Source of the DNA: Paraburkholderia unamae
Lineage (GTDB): Bacteria; Pseudomonadota; Gammaproteobacteria; Burkholderiales; Burkholderiaceae
Length of the DNA: 46,470 nt
Direction: 5' to 3'
Assembly (NCBI RefSeq): GCF_003268775.1
Contig: NZ_QLSU01000053.1
Span: forward strand, 1 to 46,470
Shown here piece by piece: positions 26,276 through 33,661 of the stretch. Positions within the stretch are counted from its first letter, which is position 1, and each line of letters starts with the position of its first letter. Both the position numbers and the translations under genes were made by a program. The notes under the pieces are model-generated. The model was not told where the DNA came from. It did no database searches and worked only from the letters and a program-made list of their open reading frames with translations.

Positions 26276-27241
26276 TTACTGCGCAGCCGCAGCCGCCTTG
26301 CCGCCTTCGCGCAATTCCTTGGGCGTAGCGCCGTAGCGCTGCTTGAATAGACGGCTAAAGTGCGCGGCGCTCGCGAAGCCGCAGCGCCAGGCGATCTCCT
26401 CGATGCGCAAACCGTCCGCCTTTGCCGACGTGAGGAACTGATACGCCCTTTCCAGCCGCTGGTTCCACAGGTAGCGCATGGGCGACGTACCCTCCTCGCG
26501 AAAAATGCGATTGAGGTAGCTGATCGAAAGCCCCGCCGCGTGAGCGATGGTCGTCGCATCGAGCGTTTCGTCGCCGATATGCTGTGCGATGAAGCGCTTG
26601 ACCCGGTATCGCGCCGCCTCGCCCGTCCGGCTCGCGGGGCGGGAATCGGCGTGCAGCAGCACGTCCATCAGGTCCAGTAGCTGCGCGCCCAAAAGCGTGC
26701 GCGTTTGCTCCGCCAGGCCACCGCCTCGCGACGCAATCACGCGCACCATGTCGTGAACCGTCTGAACGTCCGGTGACTGGACGTCCGGAGCGAGCCAGTG
26801 ATTGAAATGGCTCGGGTAGCCGCGCTCCCGAAGCGCCGGCTTGGGACAGGTCACGACGACCAGCCGCGTTTCCTCTTCGACGTATTCCAGAAACGGCGCA
26901 GCCGGATCGACAATGACGAGGCTGCCCGCCGCAAAGCGGCGCTGTTCCCCGTTCTGCTCAAACCTCGCGGTCCCGTTGACCACGAGCTTGAGATAAAGCT
27001 GATCCTCCGTCTGCTCCATCTTGCGGCGCGGAGCCAGCGTCTGCGCGCTCATGCGAACCTCGGCGACACACACCTCGCCGATCTCCCGCCTGTCGATCTC
27101 GACCTCGCACGAAGGCCCCGGATGACGCTCGCAATTCAGCCCATAGACCTTTTCGAGCACCTCCCGCCATTGCGCGAACGCCATGCTATATCGCGGCTGC
27201 GTTGCGGGATTGGCGCAGGGGACGACCCGGTTAGCGTTCAT
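26276..27241 (-). CDS. AraC/XylS-family transcriptional regulator (FeaR-like)
   Basis: Regulator of about 321 residues. The N-terminal sensing domain (about 25-200) is of the AraC-binding-like type found in FeaR and related regulators of aromatic amine or aldehyde catabolism. The C-terminal double helix-turn-helix (about 220-315) includes IAHAAGLSISYLNRIFREEG and IAWRCGFASAAHFSRLFKQRYG. It ends in a short Ala-rich tail. It sits directly upstream of the benzaldehyde dehydrogenase gene on the same strand and probably activates it. A GTG three codons upstream of the chosen ATG is an alternative start. Confidence 0.9.
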   Translation of the reverse strand: MNANRVVPCANPATQPRYSMAFAQWREVLEKVYGLNCERHPGPSCEVEIDRREIGEVCVAEVRMSAQTLAPRRKMEQTEDQLYLKLVVNGTARFEQNGEQRRFAAGSLVIVDPAAPFLEYVEEETRLVVVTCPKPALRERGYPSHFNHWLAPDVQSPDVQTVHDMVRVIASRGGGLAEQTRTLLGAQLLDLMDVLLHADSRPASRTGEAARYRVKRFIAQHIGDETLDATTIAHAAGLSISYLNRIFREEGTSPMRYLWNQRLERAYQFLTSAKADGLRIEEIAWRCGFASAAHFSRLFKQRYGATPKELREGGKAAAAAQ

Positions 27242-27286
27242 CGCGGTCACGCCTTTTGAAAATGATGGAAAGTGCCGCGCGCGAGG

Positions 27287-28858
27287 CTAGAAATGAAAAG
27301 CGCTCATCGTCGTGCCGAGCCGCATGCTTTGCTGACTCAATACGCCGGCAATGGCGGCCGCGTCCTCCACCATCGACGCGTTTTGCTGTGTCGTCCGGTC
27401 GATCTGCGAAATGGCGCCGCCCACTTCCACAATGCCGCGGCCCTGCTCCTCCGACGCCACCGAAATCCTTCCAACGAGCGCCGAAACGCTTTCCGAAGAC
27501 GCCACGATGCGCTCGATGGTTTGCCGCGCTTCCAGCACGACGTCGGCGCCCCGGCGGCTCTGATCGACCGAGTGATTGACCAGTTCCTTGATTTCCTTTG
27601 CCGCCGCCGCGCTGCGCTGCGCGAGATTGCGCACCTCGGCGGCAACCACGGCGAAGCCCCTGCCTTCGGCCCCGGCGCGGGCGGCTTCCACGGCGGCGTT
27701 CAACGCGAGAATATTGGTCTGGAAAGCGATGCCTTCGATCACGGCCGAGATTCCCGAAACGCGGCCCGCGCCCTCGATGATGCTTCCCATGGTCGACTGC
27801 ACGCTGACGATGGACTTCGCACCTTGTGCGGCGGCATTGGACGCCTCGCCAGCGAGTTGCGCCGCCTGCCTCGCGTTGTCCGCGTTCGATTGCACGGCGC
27901 CCATCAGCTCCGCCATCGCCGCCGAGGTCTCTTCCAGCGCCGAAGCCTGGTCGTCCGTTCTCGCTGAGAGCTCAAGGTTCGCCGTGACGATTTCGCCCGA
28001 TTTTCCGCTCACGGTTTCCGTAATGCTCTGCGCTTCGAGCACCATGCTGATGAGACTGCGATGCATGGCACGCAAGGTCGTAACCAGCTCGCCGATTTCG
28101 TCTCGCGTCTCCCGATCGGGAAGTTCGCACGCGAGGTCGCCTGCGGCAAGCCGTTGACAGATGCCCACGAGCGCACGCACCTCGACAACGGCGCGCCTGC
28201 GCATGCTCAAGCCATTGCGCAAAAGCAGCAGCACGCCAGCGAGGCCAATTGCACTCACCACGGCGCCGCTTTCCCCGCCGGATGCCATGTACCGATCCGC
28301 CGCCAGCGCCCCCGCCACGACGATCAGGATACCGAAGCATTGCCAGAGGTAAGCGTCGACCGAATCCGGTCTTATCCACCGCATGCAGCCACGCAGGCCG
28401 GTTCGCACGATACGCCCATTGCGCACGGCAAAGCCCGATGAGCCGCGTTTGAGTGCCCGGTATGCTTTCTCCGCAAGCGCGACCTTCTGCGCGCCTGGCT
28501 TCGACCTGACGGTCGTGTAGCCGGTGTGGCGTCCCTCGATGACCGTGGGTGTCACGGTCACATCCGCCCAGAAGGACCTACCGTCCTTACGGCGGTGCTT
28601 CATGACACCGTTCCAGGCGCCGTTGGCCTTCAGCGTCTTCCAGAGATCGACCGAAACCTGCTCCGGCATGTCCGGGTGATAGAGCAGATTGCTCGGCGCG
28701 CCCTGCAACTCCTCCATCGTGTATCCGCTGATTTCCGCGAAAGCGGGATTCGCATAGCAGATTTTCGCCTCCGCATCGTTACGCGTGATGAGGAAAGCGC
28801 GTTCATCGAACGGATCGTCGCCGCTGCCCGGCACATCGTGACTGGTTTGTTCTTGCAT
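27287..28858 (-). CDS. PAS-containing methyl-accepting chemotaxis protein (Aer-like)
   Basis: Chemoreceptor of 523 residues. A PAS domain (about 20-120, AKICYANPAFAEISGYTMEEL) is followed by two adjacent membrane helices (about 180-230), a HAMP-like segment and a signalling domain with NILALNAAVEAARAGAEGRGFAVVAAEVR as its hairpin tip region. There is no periplasmic loop, so it senses a cytoplasmic or redox cue, as Aer does. There is no C-terminal CheR-docking pentapeptide. Position upstream of the AraC regulator suggests that chemotaxis is tied to the aromatic cluster, but the 45-bp gap does not prove an operon. Confidence 0.92.
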   Translation of the reverse strand: MQEQTSHDVPGSGDDPFDERAFLITRNDAEAKICYANPAFAEISGYTMEELQGAPSNLLYHPDMPEQVSVDLWKTLKANGAWNGVMKHRRKDGRSFWADVTVTPTVIEGRHTGYTTVRSKPGAQKVALAEKAYRALKRGSSGFAVRNGRIVRTGLRGCMRWIRPDSVDAYLWQCFGILIVVAGALAADRYMASGGESGAVVSAIGLAGVLLLLRNGLSMRRRAVVEVRALVGICQRLAAGDLACELPDRETRDEIGELVTTLRAMHRSLISMVLEAQSITETVSGKSGEIVTANLELSARTDDQASALEETSAAMAELMGAVQSNADNARQAAQLAGEASNAAAQGAKSIVSVQSTMGSIIEGAGRVSGISAVIEGIAFQTNILALNAAVEAARAGAEGRGFAVVAAEVRNLAQRSAAAAKEIKELVNHSVDQSRRGADVVLEARQTIERIVASSESVSALVGRISVASEEQGRGIVEVGGAISQIDRTTQQNASMVEDAAAIAGVLSQQSMRLGTTMSAFHF

Positions 28859-29261
28859 GCTCCGACGTCTCCTCTCCACCCCGTTTTTGTCGTCGTCCAC
28901 AATGGACCGCCACACTCTGGATCAAGCAGGCGCCCGATACCCCCGGTGGTACCACGTCCATCGCCGACCGATTTTTCTTGCCGTCTGGCGTCAGAAGCTA
29001 GATGAGTTCCGACTTCGGCATCGAGGCTGGCGCAGTGAGTGACTGGCTGCCGCAATGTAGGTAAATGCACTTTATAGCATTTTTAACATGCATTAAAATG
29101 CGTATTTATGCTGATCTCGTACCGGGAGCACCAGGAGGACTCACATCCACAAGGCATTTCGAACCCTAATTTTTGAGCGAAGGCGAAGCGTTCAGGGAGG
29201 CACTTGTGGTGGCCGAGGGATTGCGCCTCATTCGCTCGCATAGTGTTGCGTGCACTCGTTG
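28859..29261. other. Intergenic region upstream of the chemoreceptor gene
   Basis: No gene is supported. Most of the stretch up to about 29040 is of average composition; 29050-29120 is markedly AT-rich and holds a hairpin (29077-29101). A TTG-initiated 60-codon frame on the minus strand (29083-29265) has no ribosome site and no family resemblance. Confidence 0.55.
29077..29101. other. AT-rich inverted repeat upstream of the chemoreceptor gene
   Basis: GCATTTT (29077-29083) and AAAATGC (29095-29101) pair across an 11-base loop that contains ATGCAT. It lies about 220 bp upstream of the chemoreceptor start in an AT-rich patch. It may be an operator or a terminator of unknown direction. Confidence 0.3.
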
Positions 29262-29372
29262 TCAAACGTGATAGACGTCGAGCACCTGCCGGATGGAGTC
29301 GTTCGTCAATACGCTCTTCTTGTGTGCGATCGGGAAGCCGTCGCCCGCCTGGCGCAGCGTGACGAAGTTCAT
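29262..29372 (-). CDS. Small 36-residue ORF with a strong ribosome site
   Basis: The frame reads MNFVTLRQAGDGFPIAHKKS and ends VLDVYHV. AAGGAG is 9 bases upstream, and a -10-like TATAAAA lies just before that. Codon use agrees with the GC-rich coding sequence of this genome, unlike the surrounding spacer. It may be a genuine small protein or the beginning of a truncated gene. Not recognised. Confidence 0.45.
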   Translation of the reverse strand: MNFVTLRQAGDGFPIAHKKSVLTNDSIRQVLDVYHV

Positions 29373-29443
29373 GACCAGGGTCTCCTTATATTTTTATAAC
29401 ACTCAATATGACGTCGCTCCCGTGAAAGAACGGACATGCTGCG

Positions 29444-29698
29444 CTACTTAGTCTCCTGTCGTGGCTTTATACACGCCGTGCCCGCGCAACGTCCAATACC
29501 ATTTAGGTCGGATTTCATACCTTGCCAATATGGAGATGTCTCTGCTTGCCGTACTGTCATCGGAGCAGGCGTTCCCCTCACGGCTCTGCGGTCATCGAAA
29601 GCGATCAGACGCGGCGGCACATACACAAGTTGAGGTGATCGTTGCAGTTCCTGGCGAGTTGCAGCATCAAGCCAACGCACTTTCAGGAACCAGTCCAT
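29444..29698 (-). CDS. Hypothetical 84-residue protein
   Basis: The frame begins MDWFLKVRWLDAATRQELQR and is followed by VYVPPRLIAFDDRRAVRG; the N-terminal half is well-behaved protein sequence, the C-terminal part less so. It starts 14 bp after the stop of the amber-interrupted frame at 29713-29991, in the same direction, so the two may once have been a small operon behind baeR. The ribosome site is weak. Not recognised; could be a decaying gene. Confidence 0.4.
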   Translation of the reverse strand: MDWFLKVRWLDAATRQELQRSPQLVYVPPRLIAFDDRRAVRGTPAPMTVRQAETSPYWQGMKSDLNGIGRCAGTACIKPRQETK

Positions 29699-29712
29699 TT
29701 TACGTTTTCGCT

Positions 29713-29991
29713 CTAAGCAAAATTTGGTTCACCACGATAATAATTGGACTCCTTAGCAAAGGATTCCATCACTGCGATCGCAATCGTCACAACGCAATCC
29801 AGGATCGCGCGCACGAACCAGCGTTCGCCCTTTGATTCAGCGACCGCGTTCCTCTACAACGTTTTGATATCGCCGGCGCACCGCGACTCCACCACCGTTC
29901 CAACCAACGCCGCCGGTTCGTCGAGGAGTCTGCGCTCAAGTTCGTCTTCGTCAACAAGCGCTAAAGCGCCTCTGAGCATGTGCGTGCTCAT
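29713..29991 (-). pseudogene. Amber-interrupted small ORF (45 + 46 codons)
   Basis: One reading frame runs from an ATG at 29991 (MSTHMLRGALALVDEDELER) to a TAG at 29854-29856 and then continues in the same frame for 46 codons, including a hydrophobic helix (VRAILDCVVTIAIAVMESFA), to a second TAG at 29713. Both halves look like protein, so a nonsense mutation in a gene of about 92 codons is the simplest reading. Two unrelated short ORFs are the alternative. It lies 44 bp downstream of baeR on the same strand. Not recognised. Confidence 0.4.
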
Positions 29992-30035
29992 CCGGTCACA
30001 GTTTCATTCCTCTATGGATTCCGCCGCCCACACTG

Positions 30036-30755
30036 TCATTCGCCTGCGGGCGCGATCTCCAGGCGGTAACCCACACCGTAGATGGAGCGAACCATGTCCT
30101 GCTCGGGCCGGATCGTCTGGATCTTGCGCCGCAGGTTCTTGACGTGCGAGTCGATCGTGCGGTCGGCAACCACGCGGTGATCGTCGTAAAGCGCGCGCAG
30201 GAGATAGTCGCGCGCGTAAATGCGGCCCGCGCCCGCGTGCAATAGCGCGAGCAAACGGAATTCGATGGGGGTGAGGTGCAGGTCCTTGCCATCGAGGCGC
30301 GCGGCGTGATGCGGCACGTCGATCGAAAACGGAGACGCCGCCGCACCCTGGGCTTCATGATGCGCTCGCGCAAGCAGTTCGCCGCGCCGCAGGATCGCCT
30401 TGACGCGCGCCACGACTTCGCGCGGGCTGAACGGCTTGCACACATAATCGTCGGCGCCCAGTTCGAGCCCCAGCAAGCGGTCAATCTCGTCCACGCGCGC
30501 CGTGATGATCATCACGGGAATGGCCGAGAACGCGCGCAGTTCGCGGCACACGTCGAGGCCGCTGCGTCCGGGCAGCATCAGGTCCAGCAGCACCATCGAC
30601 GGCTGATGCGCGCGCACGTAGGGCACGACCTCGCGTCCGTCCGAAAGGATCGCCGTGACGAAATCCTCCTTCGCGAGGTAATCGGCGAGCAGCGCCGCGA
30701 GCTTGGGCTCGTCTTCGACGACCAGTATGGACGGCCGTGTGGTCGAATCAATCAT
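30036..30755 (-). CDS. baeR: Response regulator BaeR (OmpR family)
   Basis: DNA-binding response regulator of 239 residues, partner of the kinase encoded just upstream. The receiver domain (about 8-120) has the acidic pair in VVEDEPKL, phospho-acceptor Asp58 in LLDLMLPG and the conserved Lys in CKPFSPRE. The winged helix C-terminal domain includes LTPIEFRLLALL and DRTIDSHVKNLRRKI. Stretches such as EEIDRLLGLELGADDY-type and VVARVKAILRR match enterobacterial BaeR, which governs envelope stress and efflux pumps. It overlaps the kinase gene by 8 bases, so they are translationally coupled. Confidence 0.93.
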   Translation of the reverse strand: MIDSTTRPSILVVEDEPKLAALLADYLAKEDFVTAILSDGREVVPYVRAHQPSMVLLDLMLPGRSGLDVCRELRAFSAIPVMIITARVDEIDRLLGLELGADDYVCKPFSPREVVARVKAILRRGELLARAHHEAQGAAASPFSIDVPHHAARLDGKDLHLTPIEFRLLALLHAGAGRIYARDYLLRALYDDHRVVADRTIDSHVKNLRRKIQTIRPEQDMVRSIYGVGYRLEIAPAGE

Positions 30756-32202
30756 GATGCGTGTGTAGTCGAGGGAGTTGAACCAGGATCCGCAGTCCGC
30801 CGAACTCTGAGCGCGACGCCTCGATGGTGCCGCCGTGCTGCTCCACGATGTGCTTGCACAACGCGAGACCGAGTCCCGCGCCGCCGCTTTGGCGGCTGCG
30901 CGAAGGATCGACACGGAAAAACCGGTCGAACAGATGCGGCAGCAACGGCGCGGGAACGGGCGGAAACGAGTCCTGAACGTCGACGTGGATATCGTCGCCG
31001 TTCGACGAGACGGTGAGGCGTACGCGGCCCCCGGCATTGGTATAACGCAGCGCGTTTTCCAGCAGATTCTTCCAGAGCTGCGTGAGGCGATAGGGGTCGC
31101 CCGCAAGCGTTGCGTGAGGACCGGCCGGGTCGAACTCCAGCGTGATCTCCTTGGCGGCGAGACGCTCGCGAAATGCGTCGCATGCGGCTTCCACGATCGG
31201 CACGAGGTCGAGCGGCACTTTCTCGAAGGAAAGCTGGCCAATGTCCGCAAGCGACAGTTCGTAGAGGTCGTCGATCAACTGGCTCAGCATGGCAACTTCG
31301 GACTGCAAAGAAGCGATGGTTGCCGCATCGGGCCGGCGCACGCCGTCCTCGATCGCCTCCAGTTCGCCACGCAGCACCGAGAGCGGCGTGCGCAGTTCGT
31401 GAGAGATATCGGCGATGAAATCGCGCCGGTTGCTCTCGGCTTTTTCGAGCGACGCCGCGAGGCGGTTGAAATCGTTCGCGAGCCTCTGCAATTCGTCGCT
31501 GCCTTTGGCCGGCACACGCGTGGCGTAGTCGCCTCCCGCGAGCCGATGTGTGGCCGTGACGATGCGCTTGACGGGCGTGAGCAGGATGCGGGCGAGAACG
31601 ATCGAGATCGCGGCGGAAAGCAGTGCGGTAAAGCCCACGATGATCCACGTCGCCTGCATTTGACGGTTCTTGAAGCGCTGCTCGGCCTGATTGATGAGCG
31701 CTTCCGGTCCCGACACCGAGACCCAGCCGACCGTTTGCCCATTCACGCGCAGCGGATGGCGCACGGCGTCGGGCGGCGGGGGCGGCCCCGCGTGCGTGAC
31801 CTGGTTCATGTGCGCGTCGTAAAGCGTAAAGGGCGGACGATGCGGCCGCGAGCCATCGGCGAACCCCGGCGCGAACGGCGCACCCTTGCCGCCCTCCTCG
31901 TGCATGCCAGCGGGCGCATCGGGCGGGTGGCCGTCACCCGGCGGCCCGCCTGGCGGCGGCCCTTCGTCGAAGGGCGGTGGCCCCTGCGTCTCGTCGAGAA
32001 CGAAATCCCAATTGCCATGCTGGGCGTACGAGGCTTCCAGTTCCCGCTGAAGCGCCGCCAGTTCCGTCGCGCTTTGCTCGTCCAGAAAATCCACGAAAGC
32101 AAATTCGAAACTCGTGCGGATCGCCACGCCCATGGCCACGGTGGCGAGCAAACAAGCCGAAAGGATCGCGAGAAAGAGTTTGGAAGTGACGCTGGCTTTC
32201 AT
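30748..32202 (-). CDS. baeS: Sensor histidine kinase BaeS
   Basis: Membrane kinase of 484 residues. Helix 1 (about 8-28), a periplasmic domain with SYAQHGNWDF as in BaeS, helix 2 (about 185-205), HAMP, the phospho-acceptor His in ADISHELRTPLSVLRGELEAIEDG, and ATP-binding boxes ending SGGAGLGLALCKHIVEQHGG. The order and several stretches match E. coli BaeS. The periplasmic domain carries an unusual Pro/Gly/His-rich insert (GPPPFDEGPPPGGPPGDGHPP and following) that enteric BaeS largely lacks. The start at 32202 is chosen from the hydrophobic N-terminus; the ribosome site is poor. Confidence 0.92.
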   Translation of the reverse strand: MKASVTSKLFLAILSACLLATVAMGVAIRTSFEFAFVDFLDEQSATELAALQRELEASYAQHGNWDFVLDETQGPPPFDEGPPPGGPPGDGHPPDAPAGMHEEGGKGAPFAPGFADGSRPHRPPFTLYDAHMNQVTHAGPPPPPDAVRHPLRVNGQTVGWVSVSGPEALINQAEQRFKNRQMQATWIIVGFTALLSAAISIVLARILLTPVKRIVTATHRLAGGDYATRVPAKGSDELQRLANDFNRLAASLEKAESNRRDFIADISHELRTPLSVLRGELEAIEDGVRRPDAATIASLQSEVAMLSQLIDDLYELSLADIGQLSFEKVPLDLVPIVEAACDAFRERLAAKEITLEFDPAGPHATLAGDPYRLTQLWKNLLENALRYTNAGGRVRLTVSSNGDDIHVDVQDSFPPVPAPLLPHLFDRFFRVDPSRSRQSGGAGLGLALCKHIVEQHGGTIEASRSEFGGLRILVQLPRLHTHHD

Positions 32203-32416
32203 GACGGGCCGGGCCGGTAGCGATAGAACGCGAATGAAAGAACGAAAAGCGGCCAAAAGAAACGACAAGAGTAATGAAAATGCAAGCGTAGCTATAAGGC
32301 ACTATTTTCACCCGAAGCGGACCGTTACGTGTGCGCCGTCCGCCCAAATTCACACTTTCTCCAGATTTCCCTTCTTTTTCCTGCACCGTTGTTCCGTATG
32401 ATCCGCTGCAATCCAT

Positions 32417-32454
32417 TCCCATCCAGGCCGCCGTTACGCGGGGATCGGATGGGA
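32417..32454. promoter_or_regulatory. Inverted repeat upstream of the RR-like gene
   Basis: TCCCATCC (32417-32424) and GGATGGGA (32447-32454) are perfect 8-bp arms 22 bases apart, ending 31 bp before the start of the response-regulator-like gene and within the divergent spacer with baeS. It may be an operator or a leader hairpin. Confidence 0.4.
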
Positions 32455-32485
32455 CGACGTGCATGACATGGCAAGGGACAGATCG

Positions 32486-33265
32486 ATGAACATTCACGTG
32501 CTGCTAGTCGAACCCGACCAGGCGCGCCGCGACGAACTGCGGACCTATCTGCAACGTCAGCAGATCGCAGTGTCGGTGCTGCATGGCGCCGAACGGCTGG
32601 ACCAACGCCTCGAGCGGGAAACGCCGTCGCTCATCATTCTGCGGCACGAGGCGCCCACGATGGACGGCATCGCGACCCTGCGCACCCTGCGCGAACGAGG
32701 GTGGCTCACGCCCGTGATCATCGTGAGCCAGTCCGCTGACGTGGCCGACAAGGTGCTCGCCTTCGAATTCGGCGCCAACGACTATATGGTCGAGCCGTTC
32801 GATCACCGTGAACTGCTCGCGCGCCTGTATCACGCGCTGCGCTGCAAGATGGATTTTCCCGCGTCACCGCACCGGGCGCCGAGGTATGCCTTCGACGGAT
32901 TCGAACTCGACGCCATGGACAATCTGTTGTTCAAGGACGGGCTCAAGCTGCACGCGCCGCCACTCGACCTCGCCGTGCTCACGGTGTTCGCCGCGAACCG
33001 GCTGCGCCCGCTGTCGCGCGAGCGCATTGTGAGCCTGCTCGATCGCAAATCGAAAATTCACGCGCGCAGCATCGACGTGATCGTTTTTCGTCTGCGCAGG
33101 CTGCTTGGTCTGTCGCCTTGCGGCCGCCAGTATATTCAGACCCGCTATCGGGATGGCTATGTCTTTTCCCCCGACGACGCCCTTTCGTATCTGGACCGCG
33201 ATCGCATGACAAGAACTCGCGTTGGCGAGGGCACTTGCGAGCAAGCTTCAATGGCGAGCCATTAA
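32486..33265 (+). CDS. OmpR-type regulator with a degenerate receiver domain
   Basis: Protein of 259 residues with receiver (about 1-120) and winged-helix DNA-binding (about 130-235) domains. The phospho-acceptor Asp is replaced by Arg53 (SLIILRHEAP), and the conserved Lys by Glu103 (NDYMVEPFDHRE); only one acidic residue pair position, EPD at 9-11, is kept. It is therefore unlikely to be phosphorylated in the normal way. The DNA-binding domain looks intact (LAVLTVFAANRLRPLSRE, then HARSIDVIVFRLRRLLG). It is divergent from baeS. AAGGGA 7 bases upstream fixes the start at 32486. It may be constitutively active or respond to another input. Confidence 0.88.
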   Translation: MNIHVLLVEPDQARRDELRTYLQRQQIAVSVLHGAERLDQRLERETPSLIILRHEAPTMDGIATLRTLRERGWLTPVIIVSQSADVADKVLAFEFGANDYMVEPFDHRELLARLYHALRCKMDFPASPHRAPRYAFDGFELDAMDNLLFKDGLKLHAPPLDLAVLTVFAANRLRPLSRERIVSLLDRKSKIHARSIDVIVFRLRRLLGLSPCGRQYIQTRYRDGYVFSPDDALSYLDRDRMTRTRVGEGTCEQASMASH

Positions 33266-33349
33266 CGCGCATCGTGCCGCAGGTGCGAATGAATATTGCA
33301 CAAGCTACTTTTTATCGTAGTCCTACCCATTTTCACGAATAGATACGAC

Positions 33350-33544
33350 ATGAAGAAAACCGTTTCCCTCTTTGGCCTGCTTGCATTGATTTCGGCGCTC
33401 GGCGGTTGCTGCTGGTGGCCGTATTGCGGTCCCGGTCAATGGGGCGGCCCAGGCGGCCCTGGTGGTCCGGGAGGACCCGGCGGCGGTGGCGGCGGCGGTC
33501 CGCACGGTGCGATCGTCGTGCCGCAGTCGTCCGCGCAAGCCTGA
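33350..33544 (+). CDS. Small Gly/Pro-rich lipoprotein
   Basis: Protein of 64 residues. The signal peptide MKKTVSLFGLLALISALGG is followed by Cys in an LGGC lipobox with a second Cys adjacent, then WWPYC and a run of GGP triplets turning into a glycine stretch, ending AIVVPQSSAQA. Such Gly-rich lipoproteins are common in Burkholderia and have no known function. The start at 33350 is set by the signal peptide; the ribosome site is weak. It is followed by the glycosyltransferase genes after about 120 bp. Confidence 0.75.
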   Translation: MKKTVSLFGLLALISALGGCCWWPYCGPGQWGGPGGPGGPGGPGGGGGGGPHGAIVVPQSSAQA

Positions 33545-33661
33545 TTTCGCGCTGAAAGCGGCTCGCTGGCGGAAATATGAAGAAAGATCGCGTAACCAGG
33601 AAACCGCCGCACAGTGGCAACATTCGTGTCCATTCCATCCACCTGGTCAGGCTCGCAACCG

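Noticed and set aside
29083..29265. Sixty-codon minus-strand frame after the 36-residue ORF
   Set aside because: It starts with TTG, lacks a ribosome site, runs into an AT-rich hairpin and is not recognisable.
29461..29835. Plus-strand frame of 124 codons in the spacer
   Set aside because: It overlaps better-looking minus-strand frames, and its composition is not protein-like.
30835..32220. Long plus-strand frame opposite baeS
   Set aside because: baeS is unambiguous on the minus strand; the opposite frame is Arg-rich with no motif.
33430..33510. Tandem GGP-coding repeats as a possible CRISPR or minisatellite
   Set aside because: The repeats are in frame within a small lipoprotein and too short and irregular to be a CRISPR array. 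No CRISPR array is present in the window.
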